Below, one piece after another: positions 16,863-25,212 of a stretch of 35,766 bases of DNA. The DNA lies in contig JAKALB010000013.1 in the NCBI GenBank assembly GCA_021813365.1, positions 1 through 35,766 on the forward strand. Direction: 5' to 3'. The position numbers and the translations under genes are program-made. The notes beneath the pieces are model-generated. The model saw only the letters and a program-made list of their open reading frames with translations. It was not told the origin of the DNA and did no database searches. The first letter of the stretch is position 1, and each line of letters starts with the position of its first letter. This stretch comes from Pseudomonadota bacterium (GTDB taxonomy: Bacteria > Pseudomonadota > Alphaproteobacteria > Rhodobacterales > Rhodobacteraceae).

Positions 16863-17618
16863 ATGGACTGGCAGGATGACGGCGTTCTTCTTTCGGTGCG
16901 CCCGCATGGCGAGACGGCGGCGATCCTGGAGGTGTTCACGGCCGGGCATGGGCGGCACATGGGCGTGCTGCCTGGCGGGGCCAGCCGGGCCAGGGCCGCC
17001 ATGCTGCAGCCCGGCACGCAACTGCGGCTGACCTGGCGGGCGCGGCTGGATGAGCATATCGGCACCTGGTCGGCCGAGCCCCTGGCGCAGCGCGCAAGGA
17101 TCCTGGCCGATGCCGCGGCGCTGCATGCCCTGGGCGCCATGGCCGCGCTCTTGCATCTGGGCCTGCCCGAGCGACAGGCGCATGTGCGGCTGTATCGGCC
17201 GACGCTGGCGCTGCTGGACCGGCTGGACCGGGGTGCGACCGGGGCGGGCGAAGACTGGCGGGCGGATTATCTGCGCTGGGAACTGCTCTTGCTGGAGGAC
17301 ATCGGCTTTGGCCTGGACCTGTCGGCCTGCGCGGTGACGGGCCGCGCGGAGGATCTGGCCTATGTCTCGCCCCGGACCGGACGGGCGGTCAGCCGCGCCA
17401 GTGCCGGGGATTGGGCGCCCAGGCTGCTGCCCCTGCCGGGGCTCTTGCTGGGCCGGGTGCCGCCCGACCGCGAGATGGCGACCGAACTGGCGCAGGGTCT
17501 GGCCGTCACCGGGCATTTCCTGCAGCTGGCGCTGGCGCCTGCCCTGGGAGACCGCCCGCTACCCGAGGCGCGGGCGCGGTTGCTGCGCATCCTGGCGCGC
17601 GCCCGGAGCCAGGGCTGA
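16863..17618 (+). CDS. recO: DNA repair protein RecO
   Basis: This 251-residue protein loads RecA with RecR in the RecFOR gap-repair pathway. The N-terminal OB fold begins MDWQDDGVLLSVRPHGETAAI and continues GRHMGVLPGGASRARAAMLQPG. The middle is helical (LADAAALHALGAMAALLHLGLPE), and YLRWELLLLEDIGFGLDL is the conserved C-terminal helix. The zinc-binding Cys set of some RecO proteins is not seen. The start at 16863 matches the family, with no clear ribosome-binding site. It is the last gene of the conserved block. Confidence 0.93.
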   Translation: MDWQDDGVLLSVRPHGETAAILEVFTAGHGRHMGVLPGGASRARAAMLQPGTQLRLTWRARLDEHIGTWSAEPLAQRARILADAAALHALGAMAALLHLGLPERQAHVRLYRPTLALLDRLDRGATGAGEDWRADYLRWELLLLEDIGFGLDLSACAVTGRAEDLAYVSPRTGRAVSRASAGDWAPRLLPLPGLLLGRVPPDREMATELAQGLAVTGHFLQLALAPALGDRPLPEARARLLRILARARSQG

Positions 17619-17686
17619 GGTCGCCTGCGGCCCGTCCATGTCGCGCCTGTCGCAGCGAGGCTTTTCCGGCGCGGCATTATGCCCGC

Positions 17687-18937
17687 ATGTCTTCTGACCG
17701 TTCCGCGCCAGCCCGTTTGCCGCGCGCCCCGCAGGTGGTGCATTTCGCCCTGTTGAACGGGCTGGACGCAGCGATTCGGGGCATGCTGATCTCGGTCATG
17801 CCGCTGGTGGTGCGCGATGCGATGGGATCCACCCTTGCCGCCTCGCGAGCCTATTTCGCGGCCGGCTTCGTATCGCTGATCTGGATGCTGATGGTGCCGG
17901 CGCTGAACCGCTCGGTGCCGCGGCAATGGCTTTATGCCGGGGGGATCGGCCTTTATCTGTGCGGCATGTCGATGGCCATGCTGGGCACGCCGCTGTCGGT
18001 GGCCGTGGCGCTGGGTCTGAACGCCATGGCCACGGCCACGACCTTCGTCTGTTTCAACGCCTATGTGCTGGATTATGTCGACCGTGCGGATCTGGGGCGC
18101 AACCAATCGACCCAGATGTTCTTTGCGGCCTTCCCCTGGGCCATCGGGCCGATGACCGGGGTCTGGCTGCATGGGGTATGGAAGCCCGCGCCCTTCCTGC
18201 TGGCCGGGCTGTTCGCGCTGAGCCTGCTGGTGATCTTCTTCCGGTTGCGGCTGGGCAATGGCAAGGCGATTGCGCTGGTCACGCAGCGCAGCGGCAACCC
18301 CCTGGCCTATCTGGGCCGGTTCTTCCGGCAGCCCAGGCTGATCGCGGGCTGGCTTTTCGCGGTGATCCGGTCGACCGGCTGGTGGGTCTATGTGGTCTAT
18401 TTGCCGTATTTCTGCATCGAACAGGCCGCCAGGCCCGGCGGCTTTGCCGACCCGGCGCTGGCCAAGCAGGTCGGCGGCATCGCGCTGAGCCTGTCGAACG
18501 CGTTGCTGATCATCTCGCCGCTGATCCTGCGGCTGGCGCGGCGGGGGTCGGTGCGCACGGCGGTGCGGACCGCCTTTGCCCTGTGTGCCGGTTTCTTTCT
18601 GCTGGCCTTCCTGCTGTCGCCCTGGCCCTGGGCGACGGTGGTCTGCCTGATCTGCGCCAGCCTTTTCCTGGTGACGCTGGACGTGGTGGGCGGGCTGCCG
18701 TTCCTGATGTCGGTGAAGCCGTCGGAACGGCGCGAGATGTCGGCGATCTATTCCTCGTTCCGAGATGTCTCGTCGATCCTGACGCCGGGCATGGCCTGGG
18801 CCGTGCTGGCGTTGGCGCCCACGGCCACGATCTTTGGCGTGGCGGGCATGCTCCTGGGCGGAGCCTTTGTGGTTGCCGGGAGGCTGCATCCGCGCCTGGG
18901 CATCCGGCGCCCCTCGGCCGGGCGCCGCACCGCCTAG
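17687..18937 (+). CDS. Major facilitator superfamily transporter
   Basis: This 416-residue integral membrane protein has about 11-12 hydrophobic helices. The start is chosen at ATG 17687, after which LLNGLDAAIRGMLISVMPLVV forms the first helix. A charged central loop (about 182-210, RLRLGNGKAIALVTQRSGNP) divides the two halves, as in MFS proteins. GMAWAVLALAPTATIFGVAGMLLGG is near the C-terminus. I see no motif that gives the substrate. It stands 68 bases after recO on the same strand and has no clear partner gene. Confidence 0.8.
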   Translation: MSSDRSAPARLPRAPQVVHFALLNGLDAAIRGMLISVMPLVVRDAMGSTLAASRAYFAAGFVSLIWMLMVPALNRSVPRQWLYAGGIGLYLCGMSMAMLGTPLSVAVALGLNAMATATTFVCFNAYVLDYVDRADLGRNQSTQMFFAAFPWAIGPMTGVWLHGVWKPAPFLLAGLFALSLLVIFFRLRLGNGKAIALVTQRSGNPLAYLGRFFRQPRLIAGWLFAVIRSTGWWVYVVYLPYFCIEQAARPGGFADPALAKQVGGIALSLSNALLIISPLILRLARRGSVRTAVRTAFALCAGFFLLAFLLSPWPWATVVCLICASLFLVTLDVVGGLPFLMSVKPSERREMSAIYSSFRDVSSILTPGMAWAVLALAPTATIFGVAGMLLGGAFVVAGRLHPRLGIRRPSAGRRTA

Positions 18938-19117
18938 CGGCAACTCTCGGGATGCGTCCATGCGGAACCGGCCCCCTTGCGCTGGCCACGCCCCCCCTGG
19001 GCGGCGATCAGCCGCGATCCTGGAACGGGCATCGGCCGACACGCCCGGACGCAGCGGCAAAGCGACTTGCGCCGGGGCGGTCGCCGCGCCAGTCTGCGGG
19101 CGAAAGGTGCCCTTCCC

Positions 19118-20512
19118 ATGTCTGAGATGACCCCCGGCTTTGCCGATCCCGCCGCCCCCGCCCGCCCGCTTCATGCCCTGACACCCCAGACGTTGCAGGC
19201 CTGGATGGCCAGCCGGCCCGCGCCCGAGCAAGCCTGGCTGAGTGCCGCCGGATTCGAGGCCGCGCTGGGCGAAATCCGCCTGCTGCCCGGCGCCGATGGC
19301 GGCGTGGCCGGGGCCGTGCTGGGTCTGGGCACGGCTGCGGACCGGGCACGCAGCCGGTTCGGCGCGGTGAAATCCGTGGCCGGTCTGCCCGCCGGGGCCT
19401 GGGCGCTGCAGGGTGAGATCGCACAGTCGCTGCGCAGCGAGATCGCCCTGGGCTGGCTGCTGGCAAGCTATCGCTTTGACCGCTATCGCCCCGGCAAGTC
19501 CCAGCCCGAGGTGGCGCGGCTGGTGGCGCCGGACGGCGTTGACGGCCGGCGCCTGCTGGAAATGGCCCGGGCCGAATTTCTGACCCGCGACCTGATCAAC
19601 ACCCCCGCCGGCGACCTGGGTCCGGCGGAACTGGAGGCGGCCTTTCTGGCCCTGGCCGCCCGGCATGGCGCCGCAACCCAGGTGCTGCGCGGCGAACACC
19701 TGGCAGCGGGCTTTCCCCTGGTCCATGCCGTGGGCCGCGCCAGCCCGCGCGCGCCGCGCATCCTGGAGCTGCGCTGGGGCGCCGAAGGCCCGGCCCTGAC
19801 CCTGGTGGGCAAGGGCGTCTGTTTCGACACCGGCGGGCTGAACATCAAGTCCGGCAGCGGCATGGGCCTGATGAAGAAGGACATGGGCGGGGCAGCGACC
19901 GTGATGGGGCTTGCCCAGATGATCATGGCCCTGGGGCTACGACTGCGGCTGCGAGTCATTGTTCCGGCGGTGGAAAATGTGATCGCGGGCAATGCGTTGA
20001 AGCCGAAGGACATCCTGACCAGTCGCAAGGGCCTGACGGTCGAGGTGAACGACACCGATGCAGAGGGTCGGCTGATCCTGGCCGATGCCCTGGCCTGGGC
20101 GGATGCGGAAAGGCCCGATCTGATCCTCAGCATGGCCACGCTGACCGGCGCGGCACGGGTGGCCGTGGGGCCGGACCTGGCCCCGTTCTATGCCGACAGC
20201 GACGCCGACGCGGCCGCGCTGATGGCCGGCGCCGCCGCGGGTTTCGATCCGGTCTGGCGCCTGCCCTTCCATGCACCCTATGAGACGGTGATCGAACCCG
20301 GCATCGCCGATCTGGACAATGCGCCGGGATGGGGCTTTGCCGGATCGGTCACGGCGGCGCTGTTTCTGCACCGCTTCGTCGAACATGCCCGCTACCTGCA
20401 TTTCGACATCTACGGCCATACGCCCGCCGATGCGCCCGCCCGGCCCAAGGGGGGCGTGGGACAGGGGGCGCGGGCGGTGCTGGAAGCTCTGCCTGCCATG
20501 CTGGGCCTGTGA
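19118..20512 (+). CDS. M17 family leucyl aminopeptidase
   Basis: This 464-residue cytoplasmic exopeptidase removes N-terminal residues from peptides. The M17 metal-site residues are visible: Lys and Asp in LVGKGVCFDTGGLNIK, the KKDMGGAA stretch, and the signature NDTDAEGRLILADAL (family NTDAEGRL). It is shorter than the classical PepA (about 500), with a reduced N-terminal domain. GAAAGG lies about 11 bases before the ATG. The stop TGA shares a base with the ATG of the NlpC/P60 gene, so the pair is translationally coupled. Together they could degrade peptides from cell-wall turnover. Confidence 0.93.
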   Translation: MSEMTPGFADPAAPARPLHALTPQTLQAWMASRPAPEQAWLSAAGFEAALGEIRLLPGADGGVAGAVLGLGTAADRARSRFGAVKSVAGLPAGAWALQGEIAQSLRSEIALGWLLASYRFDRYRPGKSQPEVARLVAPDGVDGRRLLEMARAEFLTRDLINTPAGDLGPAELEAAFLALAARHGAATQVLRGEHLAAGFPLVHAVGRASPRAPRILELRWGAEGPALTLVGKGVCFDTGGLNIKSGSGMGLMKKDMGGAATVMGLAQMIMALGLRLRLRVIVPAVENVIAGNALKPKDILTSRKGLTVEVNDTDAEGRLILADALAWADAERPDLILSMATLTGAARVAVGPDLAPFYADSDADAAALMAGAAAGFDPVWRLPFHAPYETVIEPGIADLDNAPGWGFAGSVTAALFLHRFVEHARYLHFDIYGHTPADAPARPKGGVGQGARAVLEALPAMLGL

Positions 20513-21330
20513 TGGACCGCCGCCTGACCCCGGCCACCGACCGCGTGGCGCATGTCTCGCTGCGCGGCCAGCTGGAGCGGCCCGCCTGGACCGAAGGCCA
20601 GCCGCTGCGGGTGTCGGTGGCGCTGGTCGATCTGTTGCGGGCGCCAGACGGGGCGCGGGATCGGCAGCTATGGCTGGGCGAGCGGTTCACCGTGGTTGAC
20701 CGCGCCCGGGGCTTTGCCTTCGGCTTTGCCGAGAAGGACGGCTTCTGCGGCTGGCTGCCCGAAGAGGTGCTGGCCGAGGCCCCCGAGCCCAGCCATTGGG
20801 TCGCCAGCCCGGGCACGCATCTGTATCCCGAGCCCCGCAGCGCGGCCCGCGAGATCGCCGCCCTGCCCCAGGGCGCGCGGCTGGCCGTGGTGGGCCAGTC
20901 GGGCAAGTTCGCCGAGACCACGCAGGGCTTTGTGCCCATGCGGCATCTGCTGCCGCTGGGCCAGTGGCTGACCGACCCGGTGGCGGTGGCCGAGGGCCTG
21001 CTGCACACGCCGTATCTGTGGGGCGGGAATTCGCGCCACGGCATTGACTGTTCGGGCCTGGTGCAACTGGCTTTCCATGCCTGCGGGTGCTCGATACCGG
21101 GAGACAGCGACCTGCAGGAAGCGGCGCTGGCCCCGATTTCCGCCGAGGCGGCCGGGCGGGGCGATCTGGTCTTCTGGAAGGGCCATGTGGCGATCCTGAC
21201 CGGGCCGGGCCGGATCCTGCATGCCAATGGCTGGACCATGTCGGTGGCGCATGAGGGCCTGGCCGAGGCCATCGCCCGGATCCGGTCTCAGGGCGAAGGC
21301 GAACCCACCTCCTATCGCCGCGTGGGGTGA
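20512..21330 (+). CDS. NlpC/P60 family cysteine peptidase
   Basis: This 272-residue protein has SH3-like segments in the N-terminal half (about 10-150) and an NlpC/P60 domain after about 155. The catalytic Cys180 is in GIDCSGLVQLAFHACG, His225 is in WKGHVAIL and the polar third residue is probably His237 in LHANGW. Family members cut gamma-D-Glu-diaminopimelate bonds in peptidoglycan stem peptides. No signal peptide is visible, so it probably acts on recycled muropeptides in the cytoplasm. The coupling to the M17 aminopeptidase (one-base overlap) supports a shared peptide-recycling role. Confidence 0.9.
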   Translation: MDRRLTPATDRVAHVSLRGQLERPAWTEGQPLRVSVALVDLLRAPDGARDRQLWLGERFTVVDRARGFAFGFAEKDGFCGWLPEEVLAEAPEPSHWVASPGTHLYPEPRSAAREIAALPQGARLAVVGQSGKFAETTQGFVPMRHLLPLGQWLTDPVAVAEGLLHTPYLWGGNSRHGIDCSGLVQLAFHACGCSIPGDSDLQEAALAPISAEAAGRGDLVFWKGHVAILTGPGRILHANGWTMSVAHEGLAEAIARIRSQGEGEPTSYRRVG

Positions 21331-21338
21331 GGGCGGGC

Positions 21339-21429
21339 GGGGGCGCTTCGCCCCCCGGACCCCGGACGAACAAGGCCGGGGGCGCTTCGCCCCCCGGACC
21401 CCCCGAGGATATTTGCGGCAAGGTGAAAG
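21339..21429 (+). repeat. Intergenic hairpin-GGATATTT-CAAGNTGAAAG element, copy B (doubled hairpin)
   Basis: A 25-bp hairpin block occurs twice exactly, at 21339-21363 and 21378-21402. Each has the stem GGGGGCG-CTT-CGCCCCC. The second is followed by CC, GAGGATATTT (21405-21414), four bases (GCGG) and CAAGGTGAAAG (21419-21429). It fills the gap between the convergent NlpC/P60 and ProC-like genes. Confidence 0.85.
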
Positions 21430-21431
21430 GG

Positions 21432-22169
21432 TCAGGGGCGCGGGCCCTGCCGCAGGCGGTCGAGCGCCTCGTCCCAGGCGGTCAGGGCGCCATGTTCGGT
21501 CAATGTGTCGAGCACCCGGGCGGTGATGCCGCCCGGGGTGGTGACTCCGGCGGCGATCCGGTCGAGGGGATCGGGGCTGTGCAGCAGGACTTCGGCGTTG
21601 CCGCGCAGCGTCTCGGCCACCAGGCTGCGTGCCAGATCGGCGGGCAGGCCGCGGGTTTCGAACCATCGGGCCAGGTGGGTCAGCCAGTGGATCGAGGCGC
21701 CGGAAAATGCGCCGAAACAGGCGGCAAGCTCGAACTGGGCGGGATCGTCAAGGGGGTGAACCGGGCCGAGGCGGGCGAGGAAGGCGGTCCATTCCGGCAG
21801 GGCGGGGTGCAGGATGGAAGGGCCGCACCGCAGGGCATTGGCATGGCCGGGCAGCATCGTCACCGCCACGCGGGCCGGGGCCACGGCCCGGGTCAGGGCC
21901 GCGATGTCGACGCCGGCCATGGCGGAGAGGACGGATTGGCCGGGGCGGAAGCGCAGCTCTTGCAGGATGGCCAGGCCGGTCTTTGCCGGCAGGCAGACGA
22001 CGATCCGGTCGCAGGTATCGACCACCGCCTGGTTGCTGGTGGCGACAGCGACGCCATAACGATCCGCCAGCGCCCGGGCCTGGCCGCGCGGCGAGATCAG
22101 GAAATCACCCCCCGCGCCTTCGATCAGGAACCCGGCCAGGCTGCCGGAACCGAGGATGCCGATGATCAC
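21432..22169 (-). CDS. Pyrroline-5-carboxylate reductase-like oxidoreductase (ProC family)
   Basis: This 245-residue protein starts with a Rossmann dinucleotide-binding strand MIIGILGSGSLAGFLIE and contains RIVVCLPAK and VAVTMLPG in the places of the ProC nucleotide and substrate loops. AAGVTTPGGITARVLDTL near the C-terminus is the ProC dimerisation-domain signature. It may reduce a cyclic imine other than pyrroline-5-carboxylate; true ProC normally reads 'SPGGTT', and here the triplet is TPGGIT. Its ATG overlaps the stop of the HemL-like aminotransferase (ATGA, 22166-22169), so both are made from one message and probably act in one pathway. Confidence 0.85.
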   Translation of the reverse strand: MIIGILGSGSLAGFLIEGAGGDFLISPRGQARALADRYGVAVATSNQAVVDTCDRIVVCLPAKTGLAILQELRFRPGQSVLSAMAGVDIAALTRAVAPARVAVTMLPGHANALRCGPSILHPALPEWTAFLARLGPVHPLDDPAQFELAACFGAFSGASIHWLTHLARWFETRGLPADLARSLVAETLRGNAEVLLHSPDPLDRIAAGVTTPGGITARVLDTLTEHGALTAWDEALDRLRQGPRP

Positions 22170-23485
22170 GGCATCTCATCCAGCACGGCGGCCATGGCAC
22201 GGCCGGTGGCGGCGATGTCTTCCTCGGTATGCACCAACGAGGACAGCGAATGCAGTGTGGCCGAAGGGTTCATGTAGACGCCCTTGTCCATCAGTCGCAG
22301 GGCGAAATCCCGGAACTTGGCGCGGTCGACCCGGGTGCAGAAATCGCGATAGTCATGGATGGCGTCGAGATCGGTGAAGAAGACCTGAAACATGGAATTC
22401 ACCCCCTGCACCACGATGTCGTGCCGGTTGCTGGCGCGGGCGACACGCCGCATCTCTTCGGCCATCTTCTGCCCCAGATCCCCGATCCGGCGGAACCCGG
22501 CCTGGTTGTCGGCCAGCATGGTGGTCAGCATGGTCTTCGTCACGTGCAGCGCCAGGCGACCGGCGTTGTGCGTGCCGAAATGCAGCACCTTGCCCCATTC
22601 CAGGCCCGACATGATCTCGTCTCGGCCGCCGATCATCGCCATGGGCAGCCCGCCGCCCAGCGCCTTGCCATAGGTGACGATATCGGGCGACAGGCCGTAG
22701 AGTTCGGCGCAGCCCCCGGCGGCGAGGCGGAAGCCGGTGACGGTTTCATCCAGGTAGAACAGCGCGCCATGGGCGCGCGCCAGATCCTGCATCCGCTGCA
22801 GATAGCCCGGCCTGGGCGGGATGACGCCCATGTTGGACATGACGCCTTCTGTGACCACGCAGGCGGCCTGTGGCCCGTGCTGGGCCATCACACGCTCGAG
22901 CGCGTCGAAATCGTTCCAGCGGGCGACGATCGTGTCGGCCTGCGCCTCGGGCGGGATGCCGGAACTGTCGGTGATGCGGATCGGGTCATTCGGATGGCCG
23001 AACATCGTGGCGGGCACCGGGTTGGTGTTCAGCAGCACCGCATCCCACCATCCGTGATAATGCCCCTCGAACTTGATGATCTTCCGCCGTCCGGTATGCC
23101 CCCGCGCCAGACGGAAGGCGGCCATGCAGGCTTCGGTTCCGGTGTTGGCGAAGCGGACCTTTTCCACATGGGGCAGCAGGCCCACCAGGATCTCGGCCAC
23201 CTCGACCTCGACCTCGAGGGCGGTGGCGAAATGGCTGCCGCGGGCGATTTCGCGGCTGACGGTTTCCACGATGGCGGGATGGGCATGGCCCAGCGGCAGT
23301 GCGCCGAAGGCCATCATCCAGTCGATGTATTCGCGGCCATCGACGTCATAGAGGCGCGCGCCCTGCCCGTGGCTCATGTAGCGGGGCGCGCCGCCGAAGG
23401 TGGCTGGCCCGCGTGAGGCGGACGAGACGCCTTCCACCAGAACCTTCATGCCGCGTTCGAATAGGGACTGGGATGTGTTGGTCAA
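22166..23485 (-). CDS. Class III aminotransferase, glutamate-1-semialdehyde aminomutase-like
   Basis: This 439-residue PLP enzyme has HemL-type features: FANTGTEACMAAFRLARGHTGR, FEGHYHGWWDAVL, YLDETVTGFRLAAGG (Asp246 contacts the PLP ring) and Lys274 in TYGKALGGGLPMAMIGG as the Schiff-base residue. Rhodobacterales make aminolevulinate by the C4 (ALA synthase) route, so it is unlikely to be the haem-pathway aminomutase; a catabolic aminotransferase or mutase is more likely. The start is TTG at 23485, with AGGGAG about 7 bases upstream. It is coupled to a ProC-like reductase and divergent from an amidase, which suggests breakdown of an amide or amino acid. Confidence 0.88.
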   Translation of the reverse strand: MTNTSQSLFERGMKVLVEGVSSASRGPATFGGAPRYMSHGQGARLYDVDGREYIDWMMAFGALPLGHAHPAIVETVSREIARGSHFATALEVEVEVAEILVGLLPHVEKVRFANTGTEACMAAFRLARGHTGRRKIIKFEGHYHGWWDAVLLNTNPVPATMFGHPNDPIRITDSSGIPPEAQADTIVARWNDFDALERVMAQHGPQAACVVTEGVMSNMGVIPPRPGYLQRMQDLARAHGALFYLDETVTGFRLAAGGCAELYGLSPDIVTYGKALGGGLPMAMIGGRDEIMSGLEWGKVLHFGTHNAGRLALHVTKTMLTTMLADNQAGFRRIGDLGQKMAEEMRRVARASNRHDIVVQGVNSMFQVFFTDLDAIHDYRDFCTRVDRAKFRDFALRLMDKGVYMNPSATLHSLSSLVHTEEDIAATGRAMAAVLDEMP

Positions 23486-23600
23486 TTGGGTCTCCCTTTG
23501 GCGGGCATCTTGGCGAGGAAGACGCGCGGTCGCAACGGGGTGTGGACAGTTGGGGCCCATTGCGGCGAGGATGCCGCGACCAACCCGAAGGAACGACCCG

Positions 23601-25040
23601 ATGCGCGACGACGACCTGTGCTATATGTCCGCCACCCGGGCGCTGGACCTGTTCCGCGCCCGCAGCTTGAGCCCCCGCGAACTGCTGGCTGCGCTGATCG
23701 ACCGGGTCGAGCGGGTGAACCCCGCCATCAACTGCCTTGCCGACCGCTATTTCGACGAGGCGATGGCGGCGGCGACCCGGGCCGAAGCGCGTTACGCCGG
23801 CAAGGGGCCCAGGCCGCGGGCGCTGGAGGGGCTGCCGCTGATGGTGAAGGATGCCCAGCGCGTGGCCGGCAAACGGACGACGCAGGGCTCGCTGATCTTT
23901 CAGGATCACGTGGACGACGTGTCGGATCCCCAGATCGACCGGCTGCAGCGCGCCGGGGCGGTGGTGTTTGCCCGCACGACGACGCCCGAGTTCTGCCTGT
24001 CGGGCGTGACGCATTCGCGGATCTGGGGCGTGACGCGCAACCCCTGGAACCCCGAATGGGGGCCGGGTGGATCCTCGGGCGGATCGGGGGCGGCGCTGGC
24101 AGCGGGGTTGACCACGCTGGCCACCGGCACCGACATCGGCGGGTCGATCCGGATTCCGGCCGGGGCCTGCGGCGTGGTGGGCTTCAAGCCGCCGCATGGC
24201 CGCAACCCCGACGGTCCGCCTGCCAATTATGACAAGTTCAACCATTGTGGCCCGATGACCCGCGCGGTCGCCGACGCAGCGCTGATGCAGAACGTGACTT
24301 CGGGACCGCATCCGCTGGACCACGATTCCTTGCGCGCGCGGGTGCGTCTGCCGCTGCGGGCCGACACGATCAAGGGGATGCGGATCGCCTGGTCGGTGGA
24401 TCTTGGCTATGTCGAGGTGGAACCCGAGGTGCGGGCCAACATGCTGGCCACGCTGCAGGTGTTCCGTGATCTGGGCGCCGTGGTCGAAGAGGTCGATCTG
24501 GGCTGGACCTCGCAGGTCGATACCGACTGCCTCTACTGGTATTCGATGATGGAATTCGGCCGGCAGACGATCTGGCATCGGCGCGACAAGGCACATCTGA
24601 TGACCGACTACGCGCTGAAGATGGCCGATGCGATCGAGCGCGGGGCCAGCCTGGACGATGTGCATCGGCCCTGGCGCCGGGCGCATCTGATGTATCAGTC
24701 GCTGGGGCCGGTGCTGGCGCGGCACGATCTGTTCCTGTGCCCCACCAACAATGCCCCCTCTGTCCGGGCCGAGCACGATCCCTGGGATCAGGGCTTTACC
24801 GTGAACGGGAAAAAGGCGGATCCGGAATATGGCTGGGTCATGACCCATCAATTCAACATGCTGCACAATTGTCCGGTCCTGTCGGTGCCCTCGGGCCATG
24901 CCGCGACCGGGGTGCCGACGGGCGTGCAGATCGTGGGCCGGACCTGGGACGACCGGACGGTATTTCGCGCTGCCCTGGCGCTGGAGGCGGCCCTGGGCGG
25001 GTGGTACACCGAGCCCGGCAAGCGGCCGGCTCTGGGCTGA
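23601..25040 (+). CDS. Amidase signature family hydrolase
   Basis: This 479-residue enzyme carries the Ser-cisSer-Lys triad: Lys83 (LMVKDAQ), Ser158 (GPGGSSGGSGAAL) and nucleophile Ser182 (GTDIGGSIRIPA). The family hydrolyses a wide range of carboxamides, so the substrate cannot be read. GatA is unlikely, since no gatB or gatC is near. GAAGGA precedes the ATG. It is divergent from the aminotransferase - reductase pair with a 115-base gap; the three may form one catabolic unit releasing an amine or acid that is then transaminated. The 172 bases between its stop and ade (25041-25212) hold nothing recognisable. Confidence 0.92.
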   Translation: MRDDDLCYMSATRALDLFRARSLSPRELLAALIDRVERVNPAINCLADRYFDEAMAAATRAEARYAGKGPRPRALEGLPLMVKDAQRVAGKRTTQGSLIFQDHVDDVSDPQIDRLQRAGAVVFARTTTPEFCLSGVTHSRIWGVTRNPWNPEWGPGGSSGGSGAALAAGLTTLATGTDIGGSIRIPAGACGVVGFKPPHGRNPDGPPANYDKFNHCGPMTRAVADAALMQNVTSGPHPLDHDSLRARVRLPLRADTIKGMRIAWSVDLGYVEVEPEVRANMLATLQVFRDLGAVVEEVDLGWTSQVDTDCLYWYSMMEFGRQTIWHRRDKAHLMTDYALKMADAIERGASLDDVHRPWRRAHLMYQSLGPVLARHDLFLCPTNNAPSVRAEHDPWDQGFTVNGKKADPEYGWVMTHQFNMLHNCPVLSVPSGHAATGVPTGVQIVGRTWDDRTVFRAALALEAALGGWYTEPGKRPALG

Positions 25041-25212
25041 GCCTGCGCCGGCGGGCCGCGGCATTTCCGATGCGCATTCCGCTCTGGGGGCGACTGCGGC
25101 CCGGCCTTCGGCAGGAAGGGCGCAGGCGCAGAACCGTGCAGCCGCGACAAGCCGGGACGCAGCGCGTGGCATCGCCGGGGCAGACGGCCCGGCCGGGCCG
25201 GGAGCGGGTTGC

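Noticed and set aside
15261-17516. Long minus-strand open frame opposite rnc, era, DUF1491 and recO
   Set aside because: It spans several confirmed genes and intergenic gaps and has no recognisable domain, so it is a high-GC shadow.
22166-23485. Calling the class III aminotransferase hemL
   Set aside because: The sequence is HemL-like, but alphaproteobacteria use ALA synthase for aminolevulinate and no glutamyl-tRNA reductase gene is near. A haem role is therefore not supported.
23601-25040. GatA subunit of the amidotransferase
   Set aside because: The triad is shared with GatA, but no gatC or gatB is near and the neighbours suggest catabolism.
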